Below are positions 1 through 12,205 of a DNA stretch of 64,000 nt, one piece after another. The stretch is taken from the NCBI GenBank assembly GCA_047967505.1, contig CM106538.1. One strand, given 5' to 3'. Origin of the DNA: Dipteris shenzhenensis. Lineage: Eukaryota > Polypodiophyta > Polypodiopsida > Gleicheniales. Below the pieces are notes generated by a model that ran no database searches, had not been told where the DNA came from, and saw nothing but the letters and a program-made list of their open reading frames with translations. The position numbers and the translations under genes are program-made. Position 1 is the first letter of the stretch. Each line of letters opens with the position of its first letter.

Positions 1-40
1 TCTCTCTCTCTCTCTATCTACCTACCTATCTATCTATCTC
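1..40. repeat. CT / CTAT microsatellite at window edge
   Basis: The window opens with a (CT)n run that grades into CTAC/CTAT units. It is simple sequence only, and its left end is cut by the window. Confidence 0.8.
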
Positions 41-232
41 CCCTTGCTTGTGTTTTCTTTGTGTTCTATCCACTCCAGCTTTAGCATTTCTCACTTTGCC
101 TCTCTCTGTCTCTCTCTATTCTTCCACTGGTTTGTATTGCAGGACATGGAGCTTTCATTGCCATTAGAAGGAAGAAACCAAGGATAGTGTATAGTTGCAA
201 TACAAGAATGCAACGATATTTGTACATGTTGT

Positions 233-3200
233 ATGCTTGGCTACCCACATGAATCTAAGCTCTGTGCCAAGATTAGAAGTAATGTAATAAAGGATTATCA
301 TGTAGAGAGAAAGCGGAAGCAACGTTATAATGCTAGTGTCAAGGTGATAAAATCACACAATGAGAATTCACGTGAAGGAGCCAATGAAGAGAAGCGCAAT
401 GAGGTCGTTCATTTTTTTAGTGTGATGTATGTCATGTCTAGACATGGATACAAGGGCTTGTATATTTCATCAGATTGTCCAACATCCTATGATGAGGGAA
501 TTCCTTACTGGATTGCGACATAGATCCGAGGATGCTCATGGAGCTTTAGTAGAAAACCTACACAATACACTCACTACAGTGAAAGTGCCTAGAAGCTCTC
601 AAGAGTTGTTTTTCAATAGAAATAGTATTATGATGCTAATCAATGGTATCACATCAAAAACATCTCAAACCAAAAAAAAATATGCATCGAGAATGTTAAA
701 CATACACAGGAGAAACTTTTATTTAGCTAAATCTCGTTTGGAACAGGCCAAATATGGTGTATTGCCATTGTCAACATGTGAATAATAACCTTGTCTAGTT
801 GGGTCAATTAGTGATGAGGTTAAGGAGGTGGTATTCTTATTTTGGGCAGCTCATACGTGTGTGTCACCCAACAAAAAAGATGTTTGTCAAAAGCGATTTC
901 GAAGAAAATCTTGGATCAAGCACTCTGTGCACCTCCTTGACCACCCTCAAGTGCTCACAATCATCATGATTCTTTCATTCTTTGGGAGGTTGCTATACCC
1001 CAACTATATATTACTTTGATACTAATATTATCATGGTGTGGATCACGTAGGTGGTAGCTTGCAATGTATCACATTTCTTTGAATCATTCATTATGAAGAA
1101 AATACTTACTTACCAATGTCGAGATGGTAGTACTAGAAAACTGGTATCATTGTATGACTATGTGGTAGTATGCACAAGTTTTACACTAGATATGATAGAT
1201 ATGATATCTTATGGAGGAAATTACTTTTCTGTCACTACTACACTACCAAGATACCTGTGTAGTAGAAAGCAATGTGACATATTGCTTGTAGGTGGTTGTA
1301 GTAAGTTCCTTGGAAGAAATCGGTTCCATAGTGAGGTGGCACTAGTAGTGCAACAATACCAGTAAAAGTAAGGATATGTGTACTCATAATAGTGGTAGCA
1401 CAAGATACTATCGATTCATAGTAAGGTTTTGTGCTGTCATGGAAATGTACTTTACTTGAAACCAATGGTAGCACAACAATACCAGATTCATAGTAAGGTT
1501 CTGTGCTATCATAGTAAGTTGGTAACATACTTTACTTCCCATTATTGTACCAATATCATGCATTTTTCATACCAACACTTTCTTAAAGAAAGATTGGTTC
1601 CATACAAAAGTTACAATGGTTCCACAAGACTACCGGTATAATTTTACCAAGAATGTTGGTGTATACCAATTTTACCAATGGGAACGAAATACCATTTTAT
1701 ACTGGTATCATGTGAGTAATCTATCTATTTAATTGATGTTGCAGGTGGAGATTTATCTCTTGTTTAAAGAAATGCCCCTAGAGATCAAGATTCAACAATG
1801 GGCATTTGAGAACTTGAAGCCTTATTTCATGCGTAAGCTCAAGGATCGCTACACTTGTTGTTGTATTGCACATGTTCAGATGTCCTTTTTAAAGGATGCC
1901 TTGAATCACGTGAGGAGCCTTGCTTTTGGATTGCATGGATGTGCATGTCAATGTGTTTGTGATATTTGTATGGTGGATGGCCATTCAAAAGGATGCAAGT
2001 CTATGAATAAGTCCTACAAGGTTGTCACGTTAGTTTGGGAGTCTATTTTGTGTGCAAAACCAACAACTTCTGCATCCATGCTTTGAAGTGTGTCATGGGA
2101 GAATGCACTAATTGGGGACCTCGGAAGTTGCCAGTATGTCTAGTTAAGAAACCATTCAGTCGAACACCCTATAGCTATGAAGGCTTTTGAAGACAAAGAA
2201 GCAAGATTTACTACTACTGATTGGAAGAAGAAGAAAAGGAAGGTTCAAACACACAAGGACATGTCTACTAGGGAATTTATTGATCGGTTCAATGCTCACC
2301 TGGTGGATTTTATCAAACACAATTTTGTGTACAGATGGCAAGAAGAGCAATATAAAGAATGCTTGACAAGGTTCCCCGAAAATGTGGTTGTATCATGCAT
2401 AGATTTCACTAAAAACTATAGCTTCGAGGAGAAAAATGAGATACAGTCCATGCACTGGTATTCCAGCTAAGTAACAATCTTTGTTCACATTTCCCATGTT
2501 TTTATTGCAGGTGACATCCAAAAACCCATCAATTCTACATATCTAATGATAAGAAGCGTGACACTCTTTTGTGCAGCATTGTTTCATGCTTCATCATGAA
2601 TGGTTGAAGGGTTTTGGTGTACTGCTTAAATGACATTGGTTATGGTCTGATGGAGAAACCTCCCAATTCAAAGCTAAAATTCCTTTCTACTTTGTAGCTC
2701 GGTACACCTCGAGACTGGATTGCAAATGATGTGGAACTTCTTTGGCTTTGGTCACAAGAAGGGTGATCATGATGGTGTAGGAGCTATTGTTAAAAGATTG
2801 TTGACTCATGAGCAACTGAAGGTGGATGGTGTAACCCTACAAAGTGCTACTGATGTAGTGGGATTTTTGAAGGAAAACCTCTCTTGTGGAGCTGAATGCT
2901 CACATAATTCCCAGGATCATAAGGTGACCAGAGTGTTCTAGGAAATAAAAGCTGGTGATGTGAATAGAGAAGAAATGGGATTGCAAAGCTATACCACAGT
3001 CACAATCACTGCATTCAGTTTTGGGTTTTCAGATCGTGATGACACAGCTTTAAGAACTAGGAAATTATGATTTTCAATGCTTGTATGCAACAACTTTGGA
3101 GGAGATGCACCAACCAATCACATGTATCCAGTTGGAATTACATTAATATTGAACCATTGATAAATAATAGTCTTGAGAATGGTTTTGACATGAATGTCAT

Positions 3201-3420
3201 TGATGATGTGACATATTCGAGGCATTATAACACACTCAGTGATGCCTTGCTGGTGGCTGAAGATAATTTTGCAGTTAGTGCAAAAAAGGACAACACAAAA
3301 AATGCTGACTTTTACATTATCAAGTGCACAAAAGAGAAGGAAATTGCCATGAGAGTTGTTAAAGAGGCATGGGGAAACAACATTGCATGAGGCTCCTTCA
3401 AGTGAAAGGACTCTTCAATG
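233..3420 (+). pseudogene. Decayed transposase-like gene with GHGKG motif, copy 1
   Basis: Broken reading frames in one direction can be strung together. They are a segment with SPNKKDVCQKRFRRKS (about 864-912), a Cys-rich segment with CACQCVCDICMVDGHSKGC (about 1945-1998), a segment around 2177-2470, and the most diagnostic one at 2720-2941. That last one reads MMWNFFGFGHKKGDHDG and then KRLLTHEQLKVDGVTLQ. A final segment (3067-3390) contains FYIIKCTKEKE and AWGNNIA. The arrangement matches a widespread eukaryotic family of uncharacterised transposon-encoded proteins with a WNFF-x-GHGKG-x-x-DG-x-GA-x-x-KR core; I recognise the motif but cannot name the superfamily. Several frameshifts and stops, plus an insertion near 1021-1735, make it non-functional. 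A second fragment of the same family lies at about 9990-10119 and 16031-16275. Confidence 0.55.
1021..1735. repeat. AT-rich insertion with internal direct repeats inside GHGKG copy 1
   Basis: This stretch separates two pieces of the GHGKG gene and codes for nothing I recognise. A block of about 71 bp is imperfectly repeated: GATTCATAGTAAGGTT followed by a TGTGCT-x-TCAT string occurs near 1413 and again near 1484, and GTAGCACAA also recurs. It may be a small non-autonomous element or an intron. I could not define terminal inverted repeats. Confidence 0.35.
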
Positions 3421-4240
3421 CAAGGAAGGATAGAAAACCTATGAATTGTTGCATATCAAGCCTCTAGTTTAGGCCATCAAGTTACCAATGGTCCATGAAA
3501 AAAGAAACAACAGCTTATTCAGCTTCTCACTTGAGGTACACAAATGTGTGTATAACAACATGCCTCATGAAGTTTAGAGCATTGTCTCCATCCTTTCCTG
3601 ACTCAGGGATTCACAGCCACATTGACATGAAGTAAAGATTGTGAACCATATTGACATAATTAAAGTACCATGAGCTACTGTAGACTGCAAGCTATAGAAT
3701 CATACTATATAATTGGAAAATGTCCATCAAATTATTAAGTCCAACTTGGTGAAGCAGTCATAAAACTATTGAGTGACACATTTTCAGATTATAAAGTCCA
3801 ACTAAGTGAAGCAATCATAAGAAATGAGAACCTTTGAATCCAATTGAATGAAACATTTTCAAATTATAAAGTTCAATTGAGTGAAGTAGTCCGATATCCA
3901 AGGATGGGTAAATGCAAAGGCAAATTATTACTTTAAAATTGAAGTTGTATAGAAAAGCCAAATAATATATAATCATCCCCTAAAGTTAGCCAAATATATA
4001 GGTAGCCCCTAAAGTTATATAAAAAATACAAATATATAGTCAGCCCCTAAAGTTATATAGAAAAGCCAAATATATAGTCAGCCCCTAAAGTTATATACCT
4101 GGGTAGTATACAACCAACTTTTACTCTTCTCTGTTTTGACAAGAGACCACCATCGTATCTAAGGATAGATAAATGCAAAGACAATTTGCTACTTAAAACT
4201 CAAGTTCTATTGAAAAACCGACTGTATTAGAGTTGTGGTT
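3421..4240. repeat. Non-coding stretch with three families of short imperfect repeats
   Basis: There is no gene here. Blocks of about 55-75 bp containing ATTATAAAGTCCAACT-x-x-GTGAAGCA recur near 3730, 3787 and 3861. The string CCCCTAAAGTTATAT recurs four times between about 3973 and 4095 at a spacing of about 35 bp. A block of about 60 bp at 3899-3960 (AAGGATGGGTAAATGCAAAG...) is repeated with divergence at 4161-4222. Confidence 0.6.
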
Positions 4241-4284
4241 AGCTTTTAAAAATGACTCGGGTAATATTTATCCAACATTTACTT

Positions 4285-4647
4285 TTATGCAAAAAAACAG
4301 CGTAGCTGAGGTTCCAAGAGATCAAGTTCAAGATCTCTAAAGAACTTGTGATGTGCGCAAGGCTTCCAGGACATGCACTCAACACAAAGCACAGTGGGAG
4401 CCTTGAGCAACATACTTTGCAAACTGTGGGTCCTCGTAATATCAAAGGCCTTCCCACAATTCCTCCTGCAATTGATCCATCTCCCAAATGGCAATCTCGG
4501 GTCAATGTTGTGGAACAATAAGTTCCTGTTCCAAGTGATCAATCCCATGTATGACAATCTCGGGTTGCCAAAGGACCCATTGCAAAATGGCTTCATCTTC
4601 GCACGACAACAAGTTGAAGAAATGTTGTTGCTTCTATGGCTTTCCAT
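4285..4647 (-). CDS. Unrecognised Cys-rich open frame
   Basis: This is an open frame of 120 codons on the minus strand. Its product has nine cysteines, including clusters CCRAKMKPFC, INCRRNCGKAFD and CVECMSWKPCAHH, which would suit a zinc-binding fold. I do not recognise the family. There is no clear promoter, the opposite strand also has an open frame (4373-4702), and no neighbouring gene gives context. It could be a decayed exon or chance. Low confidence. Confidence 0.15.
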   Translation of the reverse strand: MESHRSNNISSTCCRAKMKPFCNGSFGNPRLSYMGLITWNRNLLFHNIDPRLPFGRWINCRRNCGKAFDITRTHSLQSMLLKAPTVLCVECMSWKPCAHHKFFRDLELDLLEPQLRCFFA

Positions 4648-4976
4648 CTCTATTCCTTTGTTGTTCCTTCATTGGTTTGTATTGAAGAGCATGCACTTTT
4701 AGCGAGCTTTGTACAATGTCACTTTGATCACTTTGGAAATATTTACAATATTGGAATATATAGACATATATATATTCAAAATATTTCATCTGACATTACA
4801 GTGTCAAAGGACATTTGACACTCTCTAGACTCAGAGTATTCTCCTATCATACTAAGTCCTAGTTTAATCGAAATCTTTCGTCTCACATTATTGTCCTTGG
4901 CTTGTCAAAGAACACCATCTAGTCACATAGCTAACAAAACATCAATTCAATCACTTTGGAAATATTTTAATATTGG

Positions 4977-4978
<2 letters not shown>

Positions 4979-5062
<84 letters not shown>

Positions 5063-5075
5063 GTATATATCTTAA
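4979..5075. repeat. (CA)n microsatellite
   Basis: A long AC dinucleotide run is interrupted once by ACAT and fades into ATAT at its right end. An A-rich patch follows at 5098-5130. The open frames predicted across it (poly-TH or poly-CV) are artefacts of the repeat. Confidence 0.95.
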
Positions 5076-5675
5076 CAACTACAGTTACATTGAGAAATAT
5101 AAAAAAAAAAAGAAGAAAAAGAAAGATACGTGGGGAAATGTAAAGAATGAATTTACATTGAGAAATGTTGTTCAATGACAATCCTCTCTAAAGAGATGGC
5201 CGGTGGAGACTAGTCAGGAAGTACGTATACCAAAATTTTCACCGAATTCCCTTTCGAAATTGAATGGGGTAGGGGGTGGTCTCCACACTCATGGAGGGGG
5301 TACCCAATCAGGAGGGACATCAACTAGGCGATATCATCAATGCAATATTCTTTTAATAGCTCCACATCCAGTTCAGAGTATCGTGGAAGCTACACAAAAT
5401 GAAAACAAAAAGAAAGAGCTTATAGAATAAGAAATGAAAGTTATATACATCATTTAAAACACTTGATACATTAGATTTACTTGGGCAAATCAAAAATTGT
5501 GTGCAACAACAATTTGGCATTCAGGGCTATTCTCTAGGCAGTTGAAGCCATCTTGTTGAAGTGGACATTCAACTCTTATTGTTGTGATGTTCTCAAAAAA
5601 ATTTGTCTCTTGGGGTGATGCACTCTAAAGCACTTACGAGTTTTCTTATCAATATGTATGCCAATTTATAGTCAT

Positions 5676-5678
<3 letters not shown>

Positions 5679-5741
<63 letters not shown>

Positions 5742-5752
5742 CTCTCTCTCTC
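5679..5752. repeat. (CT)n microsatellite
   Basis: An almost pure CT run of about 74 bp with one TG interruption near its right end. Confidence 0.95.
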
Positions 5753-7140
5753 ATATCCCACAACACATTATTTGAACTTACAGTGATATGTTGCCATGAT
5801 CACCTTGCACCAAGTTTTCTAGGTAACAACACCTACTTTTGATATCCAATGCAACCAAACTCCAGTGCCCACTACAAAAAAGAATCTTTGACATTGAGAA
5901 TTGGAAAACACAGTATATGCATATAGTTGTGATCAGTCACAATACTTACTCCTCATGGTAGGCCAACAAAATTATTCGGAGGACTTCCAAGTCATAGTTA
6001 AATTGCTCAAGCCATGGAGCTACATCAAGGAATGTAGTATTATCTGGCCCAGGAAAACTAGGAAATAATAGTGTCCAAAACATAAACCCTCTCTTGAATC
6101 TCCACTGGAAGTCTTGACACTACTAGGCTACACAGGAAAATTACATCACATCATTTATTTTGATAATTTTGGAATGACAAAACAAACCTAAGAAAAGGGT
6201 TGATGACTGTACCTTGAATGTCTCTATGTACATTTGAGAGAACTTAAATGTCATCTTCAGTGAAAGGCATATAATATGGCTTGCCTCGCAACCTTATATG
6301 TACATGGAAAGAAGGACCAATTGAGGATAAGGTGGAATTATTTGATTTTTGCATTGCCCTTATGGTGTCTTTCTTGTGCATTATGCACAACCGCTCAAAT
6401 CTTCTTGCTCGGAGACAGTTGTGGCATGCTTAATTGTGGCTTGTTCAATTGTGGCTTCCATCTCTCCTGCGGCTTCCCCATGTGACCTTTCAACCACTGT
6501 GGCTAACTCATGAACTGCCACCCTTGGTGCCTTAAACCATGTTTTGTGAGAATGCACAATGTTCGGAAGCAGTTTAGTGATTCTAACTTGGCTACGCCTC
6601 AAAGGACGCAATGCGAGCATACCTTGCATCTTCGGATCCAGTAAAGCCACAGGTCACAAGTTTTGTCAAATCTGTATCTAAGTACTTAGAGCAAGTGCAT
6701 ATCTCTATCCATGATTGTGACTATGTGTACATTTGCCGCAAGGATGAAGCTATCAGAGAAGAAAAGCATCATGTAATCTTCTGTGCTTTGGTGCAAAGCC
6801 CAAGGGATGATGCCTATGATTTGTACCCGAGTTGGTATCTCTCATAAATTAATCTCATGAGCCTCTGGAATGGGCGATTTGGAATAGCCAGTTGCATGTA
6901 CTTCTCAACTTTAGTAAGTTCCCACAGAAAATATGCATGCTGAGAGTACCTCCTCTATCGGGAACTTTTCACTTGTGCTTTGGGGGGCTTTCTTCCTCTC
7001 TTTCGAGAGGATGCCTTGGAACTTACTTTCGAATGACCCTTTACTGGGGTAGTCTTTTGGGTACTTGCCATCTAATTAAAATTTTGATAAGAAACCGAGA
7101 AGATACAGTAAATGAAATAGGTATAGTGACATAATTTGGA
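5753..7140. other. Gene-poor stretch, nothing recognised
   Basis: Only short frames occur (for example + 6276-6485, + 6611-6847 and - 6381-6650). None shows a family I recognise, and the three overlap or abut on opposite strands. No repeats or terminal structures are obvious by eye. Confidence 0.4.
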
Positions 7141-7144
7141 CTTC

Positions 7145-7975
7145 TAAATAGCAAATCATTACAATGCGATGTGGGTGGCCATGTGAGGTCATAAATTCTA
7201 TGATCTCAAAATCCAATGAAGCAGATTGCACGCATAAGCTACGATTTTATGAGAAACCAAGAGAATACAATGAATGAAATAGATACGATGATAGAAATTG
7301 GACTTTCGAAGAGCAAATCATCACAACGCGATGTGGGTGGCCACGTGAGTTCACAATTTCCATATCACGTTGTAGTGATTTGAAAATGCTATGAAGCATA
7401 TTGCACGCATAAGCTAGAATTTGATGAGGAACCAAGATGAAATAGTCAATGAAATAAATACAATGACATGAAATAGACTTATGAAGCACAAATCATCACA
7501 ACGCGACATGGGTGGCCACATGAGGTGCCATATCGCATTGTAGTGATTTGCATGCATAAGCTACAATTTGATGAGAAACCAAGATGACACCAGTGAATGA
7601 AGTAGATACAATAATAGTAATTGTATTTTTGAAGAGCAAATCATTGATGTGGATAGCCTCTTTGAGAAGATTGCAAATGTTGGAGATGTTCATTGAAGAT
7701 TTATTGCAAAGAAAGAGTGTTGGAGATGTCCATTTAAGATTCTCAAATGACAAATAGAACAACTTTACAGAAATAAATACAAGTTCTCAAACCAAATCAT
7801 CGCAACGCGGTGTGGATAGCCACTTGGAAGTGCTATGAAGTAGAGGGAAGGCAAGATTACACAATTTGTAGAGAGACCAAGACAATACAGCAAATGAAGA
7901 AGATTGCACGAATAAGCTAGAAGATATTGTGAATGAGTTAGAAAGAATGATTGATACAACAAACCAAAATTAATG
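7145..7975. repeat. Imperfect tandem array, unit about 150-180 bp, about five units
   Basis: Units begin with a recognisable block, AGCAAATCATCACAACGCGA followed by TGTGGGTGGCCACGTGAG. It recurs near 7148, 7308, 7489, 7637 (degenerate) and 7789. Other shared landmarks are TTGTAGTGATTTG, a GCACGCATAAGCTA box, GATGAGAAACCAAGA and a run ending in GAAATAGATACAATGA. Unit lengths vary because of internal deletions. The array codes for nothing recognisable. Confidence 0.75.
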
Positions 7976-8009
7976 GAATAGATCTTACCGTAGCTATGTA
8001 TTCTCAACC

Positions 8010-8200
8010 CTCGAGCCTAGGAAGCAAGAAAATGAGAGCCCAGGAGGAAGCGGGAGACAACTCGAAAGTGAGGAAGTGAGAGCCTAGGAGGAAGCGGGAG
8101 ACAACTTGGAAGCTAGGAAGTGAGGGGACTAGAGCTGAGGAAGCAAGATAGTGGGAGACCACTCGAAAGCGAGAAAGCGAGAGGCCGAAGCCGAGTAAGC
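8010..8200. repeat. Minisatellite, unit about 45 bp
   Basis: Two good copies, and at least one poorer one, of a purine-rich unit containing GGAGGAAGCGGGAGACAACT followed by CGAAAGTGAGGAAGTGA. Confidence 0.7.
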
Positions 8201-8344
8201 GAGATAAAGGTGCAAGGAAAACAATAGAAAAAGCCTAGCATATGTTGTAGTGATGTTCTTTGAATGTGCTTTAGAAAAGCGAGGGAAGCGGCCTTAAATT
8301 CCCCATAAATCGGCGGCCAGAATAAATGGTAGCATTGCAAACAT

Positions 8345-8436
8345 TCCTTTGCAAATGAACACGCATGTACGAGAACTAAAGTTGCATGTACGAGAATTGA
8401 TGTTGCATGACGAGAACTGATGTTGCATGTATGAGA
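8345..8436. repeat. Minisatellite, unit about 22 bp
   Basis: About four copies of a unit GTTGCATGTACGAGAACTGA, with one-base indels between copies. Confidence 0.75.
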
Positions 8437-8595
8437 GCACAGCTTTGGGAAGCAATGAGTACATCTTTAGAAATTGATCTCGAGTTCTCTCACATAGCTT
8501 TGGAAAGAGAGTGAACTGGTTTTCCCTCTTCGAGAAAGACAATCTTTGTAATAGCCATCTTCAGTTGCATGACTGCATCTCATCTCAAAACAAAG

Positions 8596-9166
8596 TACAA
8601 ATTAACTGCTTCTTCAAAGTTGCATCATAAAATCTCGTTATTTTCATTGTCTTGCATTGTTCTAAAGGTTTTCTCACCTGAATCTCCATGCAAGTTGCTC
8701 TGATAGACCCTGATTTGAGTTGAAAACTAAAAACATTCTAAAACTACGTGAATAAACAATACCTGATTCTTGGAGCAAGGTTCTTTGAAAGAAAAATGTG
8801 ATCAAAATTGTCCCTCCCAGTGGTCCCAAATGTGTTCCAGGATTAATGAAGTTGATGGTTCTTGATTCAAAACAAATTATATGCTCCCAAACATCTCGAA
8901 ATCTCAAGCAATATTCTGTAGAAAACCATTGATAGTAAGAGTGAAAAATACTCATTTCTCATGGAATTTCTTACAAAACAAACAAAATTTTCAATGTTTT
9001 CAAACCATGAAATAAAACAAAACAATACAACTACACAAAATGTACTATGAACTAACTATTTCTTTAAAGTTACATCATTAACAAACAAATCTCATCATAA
9101 TCACTGTGTTGTATTGTTCCAAAGATTATCTCACCTGAACCTCCATACAAGCTGTCTGGATGGACT
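8596..9166. repeat. Pair of diverged direct repeats (about 115 bp) 456 bp apart
   Basis: The blocks at 8596-8710 and 9052-9166 share AACT-x-x-TTCTT-x-AAAGTT-x-CATCA, then a TTGTTC-x-AAAG string, TCTCACCTGAA and CTCCAT-x-CAAG. They are diverged copies of one sequence. No coding function is seen. Confidence 0.6.
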
Positions 9167-9419
9167 CTAAACCTTCACAAATAGTTCAAAATCATGCACC
9201 CTTAGAGATTGCAGTAGGAAAAGTAACTAGTATTGAGAGATAGGCAAAAGAAAGATTGATTCTCATGCATCAGCAACTGCAATTCCTGAAAGTTAATCTT
9301 CTTTGATCTTTTCTTAAAGAATCTCATCTAGTAGCTCCTTCTAAGCTCCAAACACCTTGCATCATTCATGGCTCGCTCAAAACATTGATTGCCTTGTCTT
9401 CCTAAATGAAATGATTTCA

Positions 9420-9989
9420 GATCGTGGGAGAATCTCAGATGAGAGAGGAAGTGCCGAGAATTGAAGGAGAAGCACCCAAAATAGAGAAAGAAGAAGGTAG
9501 GTTAAATCTCATTCAAAAATCTTGAACGTTTTGAAAGAATGAGAGTGAAATGGGAGGGAAATGCAGGTAGAGAAGAGAAGTGACGAGATTTTGGTGTGAG
9601 AGTCCATCCCATGAGAGGGAGAATAGAGAAAAAAGCTTCCCACTCGAGAGCTAGTAGAAAATTTGAAAAGAGAGCTGGAACAAAGAAAATTTCAAAACAG
9701 TGCTCAGAAATGAGGGGGAAGCAAGAGGAATGAGAGAGAATGAAAGGAGTGTGGTAGTTGGATGGGAGGATTTGAAATGGTACAAGTTTGGTTGAGAAAC
9801 TAGGTTTATCAGTTTGGTTACAGTTAAAAAACATGATGGGAGAGTTGAGGTAGCAAGTGGGTGCTCCACTCATTGTTTGGGCCATTGAATAAAGAAATAG
9901 AGAAGTCAAGCCACTTCCAATATTCTATTGCCCTCCACCAGCCAATATTTTATTGGGTTTTATCACCTTATTCTTCCATTTCACCAGCC
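9420..9989. other. Purine-rich non-coding stretch
   Basis: From about 9420 to 9760 the plus strand is strongly enriched in G and A. The minus strand carries an open frame of 135 codons (9502-9909), but its Ser/Leu/Phe-rich composition is what a pyrimidine-rich strand gives by chance, so I do not call it a gene. Confidence 0.4.
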
Positions 9990-10119
9990 CAAGGGCTCCC
10001 TTACAGGGCCCTTTTTGAGTCCAAATTTTTTGTAATGCAGGGGACATAACCAAAACAATCCATTTCTTCATATCAGATGACAGGTGCATTTCTCTGTTCT
10101 TTTTTTTAAAGATGACAGG
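9990..10119 (+). pseudogene. GHGKG transposase-like gene, copy 2, left part
   Basis: The sequence around GCAGGGGACATAACCAAAAC and the ATCAGATGACAGG block lines up with copy 1 near 2508-2570 (GCAGGTGACATCCAAAAACC, then TCTAATGATAAG). Copia 1 begins at 10120, and the matching right part resumes after it at 16031. This shows that copia 1 inserted into this older gene copy. Confidence 0.45.
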
Positions 10120-10447
10120 TGTTGAGATATCGAGCTCCACTCGCGATATGCCAGGGTGACTGTTGTGCATTTATGTCACCGACTTGTTAGCTAGAGATGC
10201 GGTTGGTACACCGCCCACAAATAATAGCTGGATGACAGCTATCCTTATCTACTCTAGTTTGTGGCTCAGTTAGTATGCCACCTTAGTTAGTTGAGTTTGG
10301 TTTGAGACCCACATATAGGGTTCTTCTATTTCTTACAACTAAGAAGAGGAAAACTGTTTTCAGCCTCCACCTTTGTGTGTATTCCCCCATTGTGCATGTG
10401 AGAAAGCCGCAAGTGAGACTCCTTCCCTCTCTCCCACTATCTTCACA
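10120..10447 (+). repeat. 5' LTR of copia 1
   Basis: 328 bp, TG...CA ended. Compared with the 3' copy it lacks about 24 bp after the CTATTTCTT string and 4 bp near TGTGTGTA. Internal short inverted repeats include ATATCG...CGATAT near its start, GGTGAC...GTCACC, and ATAGCT...AGCTAT. Confidence 0.92.
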
Positions 10448-10460
10448 TGGTATCAGAGCC
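10448..10460 (+). promoter_or_regulatory. Primer binding site of copia 1 (tRNA-iMet)
   Basis: TGGTATCAGAGCC directly abuts the 5' LTR. It is complementary to the 3' end of plant initiator tRNA-Met, the usual minus-strand primer of copia elements. Confidence 0.92.
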
Positions 10461-10940
10461 TTGTTCGTGGTAAGGAGCTCAAGAAAGCAAGCCAAGTTCG
10501 TGGTGTCCTGGTAAGAGGACCAGTGTTGCTTTCCTATTTCGAGTTTGGGAGCAAATCTCTGCAGGTAGCACAGCCAGAAGCGTAGGAGTGCACTGTTTCA
10601 GATTGAGATGCCCTTCGCGGTGTGGCGAGAGTGCAGTATATGCTTTTCGGGCCCGTTTTGAAGGCGGAAGTTCTTCGCAGGCACTCAGAAAAAGGCCCTA
10701 TTTTTTACTGTGCGACCACTGCGCGGCTAGTCGGTGGAAAGGTGCCGCAGAAATTGCATCGTATGCCTGTGTGCAGAGATATTGGGAGTTGCAGATTCAT
10801 GCCTATTGCCTGTTGATGCAAAATCGTCACTAGGAAGTGACTGTGTGGTGAAATACTACTTTTGTCAGTTTTGCAGATCTGCCCGTGTGAGGCAAAAGTT
10901 GTGTTTTTTGCAGTGACAGAATATTTTGCAGTGTTCTGTA

Positions 10941-12205
10941 ATGGCATCTGATTCTCTTTCACAGATTGTCACTGAAAAGCTTGACAAGAACAACTTCCAG
11001 GCATGGAAGTTTAGAATGACGAATTTCTTGATGGGAAAATGTTATTGGGAATTCATTACAGGAAATGAAGAAGGACCTGTTCTTCCTAATGTTCCCAGTC
11101 AACAGGAAATGCAGGCATTCAAAGGATGGCATGAGAGAGCCAGGAAAGTTATGTACTGGCTGTCTATCAGTATTTCGGACTCCATGATTGTGCATATTCA
11201 GGATGCAAATACGCCAAAGGAGGCATGGGATACTTTGGCAAAAATGTACAGCACAAATACGCAAGCCAGGAAAATGCAACTCAAACAGGAGTTGCACAAT
11301 GTGCAGAGAGAAAATTTGAGCATAAATGACTACCACATGAAAGTGAAGAAAATTGCAGATGCACTTGCTTCCATTGGGTCGCCAGTGGATGATGATGATT
11401 TGGTTTCTCTGACCTTGAATGGTCTAGGAAAGGATTATGCACAGTTCCGGACATCCATTACCATCCGTGAAAAATTTCCTGATTTTGAGGAGCTGATTGC
11501 TCTTCTAATTTTTGAAGAGCAGAGAAATGGTGGTGCATCTTCTTCAGCAGGAACTTCAAAAGAAACTGTCTTCTACTCAAATGCTGGCAGAGGTAGAGGC
11601 AGAGGTAGAGGAGGCCGATCTGCAGCCGTGGTAGAAATCAAAATATGCAGCAAATGCAAGAAAACCAGTCCTATGCAAGAGGACGTGGTAACTCTAGAGG
11701 CAGGGGGAGCCAAAGAGGCCGTGGTGGATGGCAGAGAAGCCAAAATGCAAACAGCAATATTGAATGCTACTATTGTGGCAAAATGGGTCATATGGCTAAG
11801 GACTGCTACAAAAAGCAGAATGACATTATGAATGGAAAATTGCAGCAAGGCAATTATGCATCTTCTAGCAGGCAGGGTGATGACAGAAATGAGCATCTAT
11901 TTATGGTGCAGCATATGACCAATTCTGTGACAAGTGCAGAAGAACAAAATGATGTGTGGTATGTTGACTCAGGTGCATCAAACCACATGACAGGTCACGT
12001 TGAATGGATGCAGGATGCAAGAAAAATGGAAAAACCAGGATTTGTGGAGACTGGTGATGATACTACACATCCTATTGTGCAGATTGGCGAAATTCCTTTG
12101 TCTATGCAGGATGGGAAAAAGAAATACTTGTCTGATGTATTTCATGTCCCGAACATCACCAAGAACCTGGTTTCTATTGGTCAAATGGTTGAGCAGGGCT
12201 TGTAG
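10941..12205 (+). pseudogene. Copia 1 gag and protease (frameshifted)
   Basis: The first frame starts MASDSLSQIVTEKLDKNNFQ and covers the gag UBN2-type region, with KYW-like landmarks WKFRMTNFLMG and LSINDYHMKVKKI. It shifts frame near 11640. The second frame carries an RG-rich stretch, the zinc knuckle CYYCGKMGHMAKDC (about 11765-11806) and the aspartic protease motif VWYVDSGASNHMTGH (about 11955-11999). It stops with TAG at 12203, next to a short direct duplication (GGTCAAATGGTTGAGCAGGG, near 12179 and 12226). The protease DSG triad is intact, unlike copia 3 and copia 5. Confidence 0.85.

Noticed and set aside
4951-5178. Open frames on both strands with poly-Thr-His or poly-Cys-Val
   Set aside because: They are translations of the (CA)n repeat and have no coding evidence.
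9502-9909. 135-codon minus-strand open frame
   Set aside because: Its Ser/Leu/Phe-rich composition follows from the pyrimidine-rich strand. No family resemblance or splice context.
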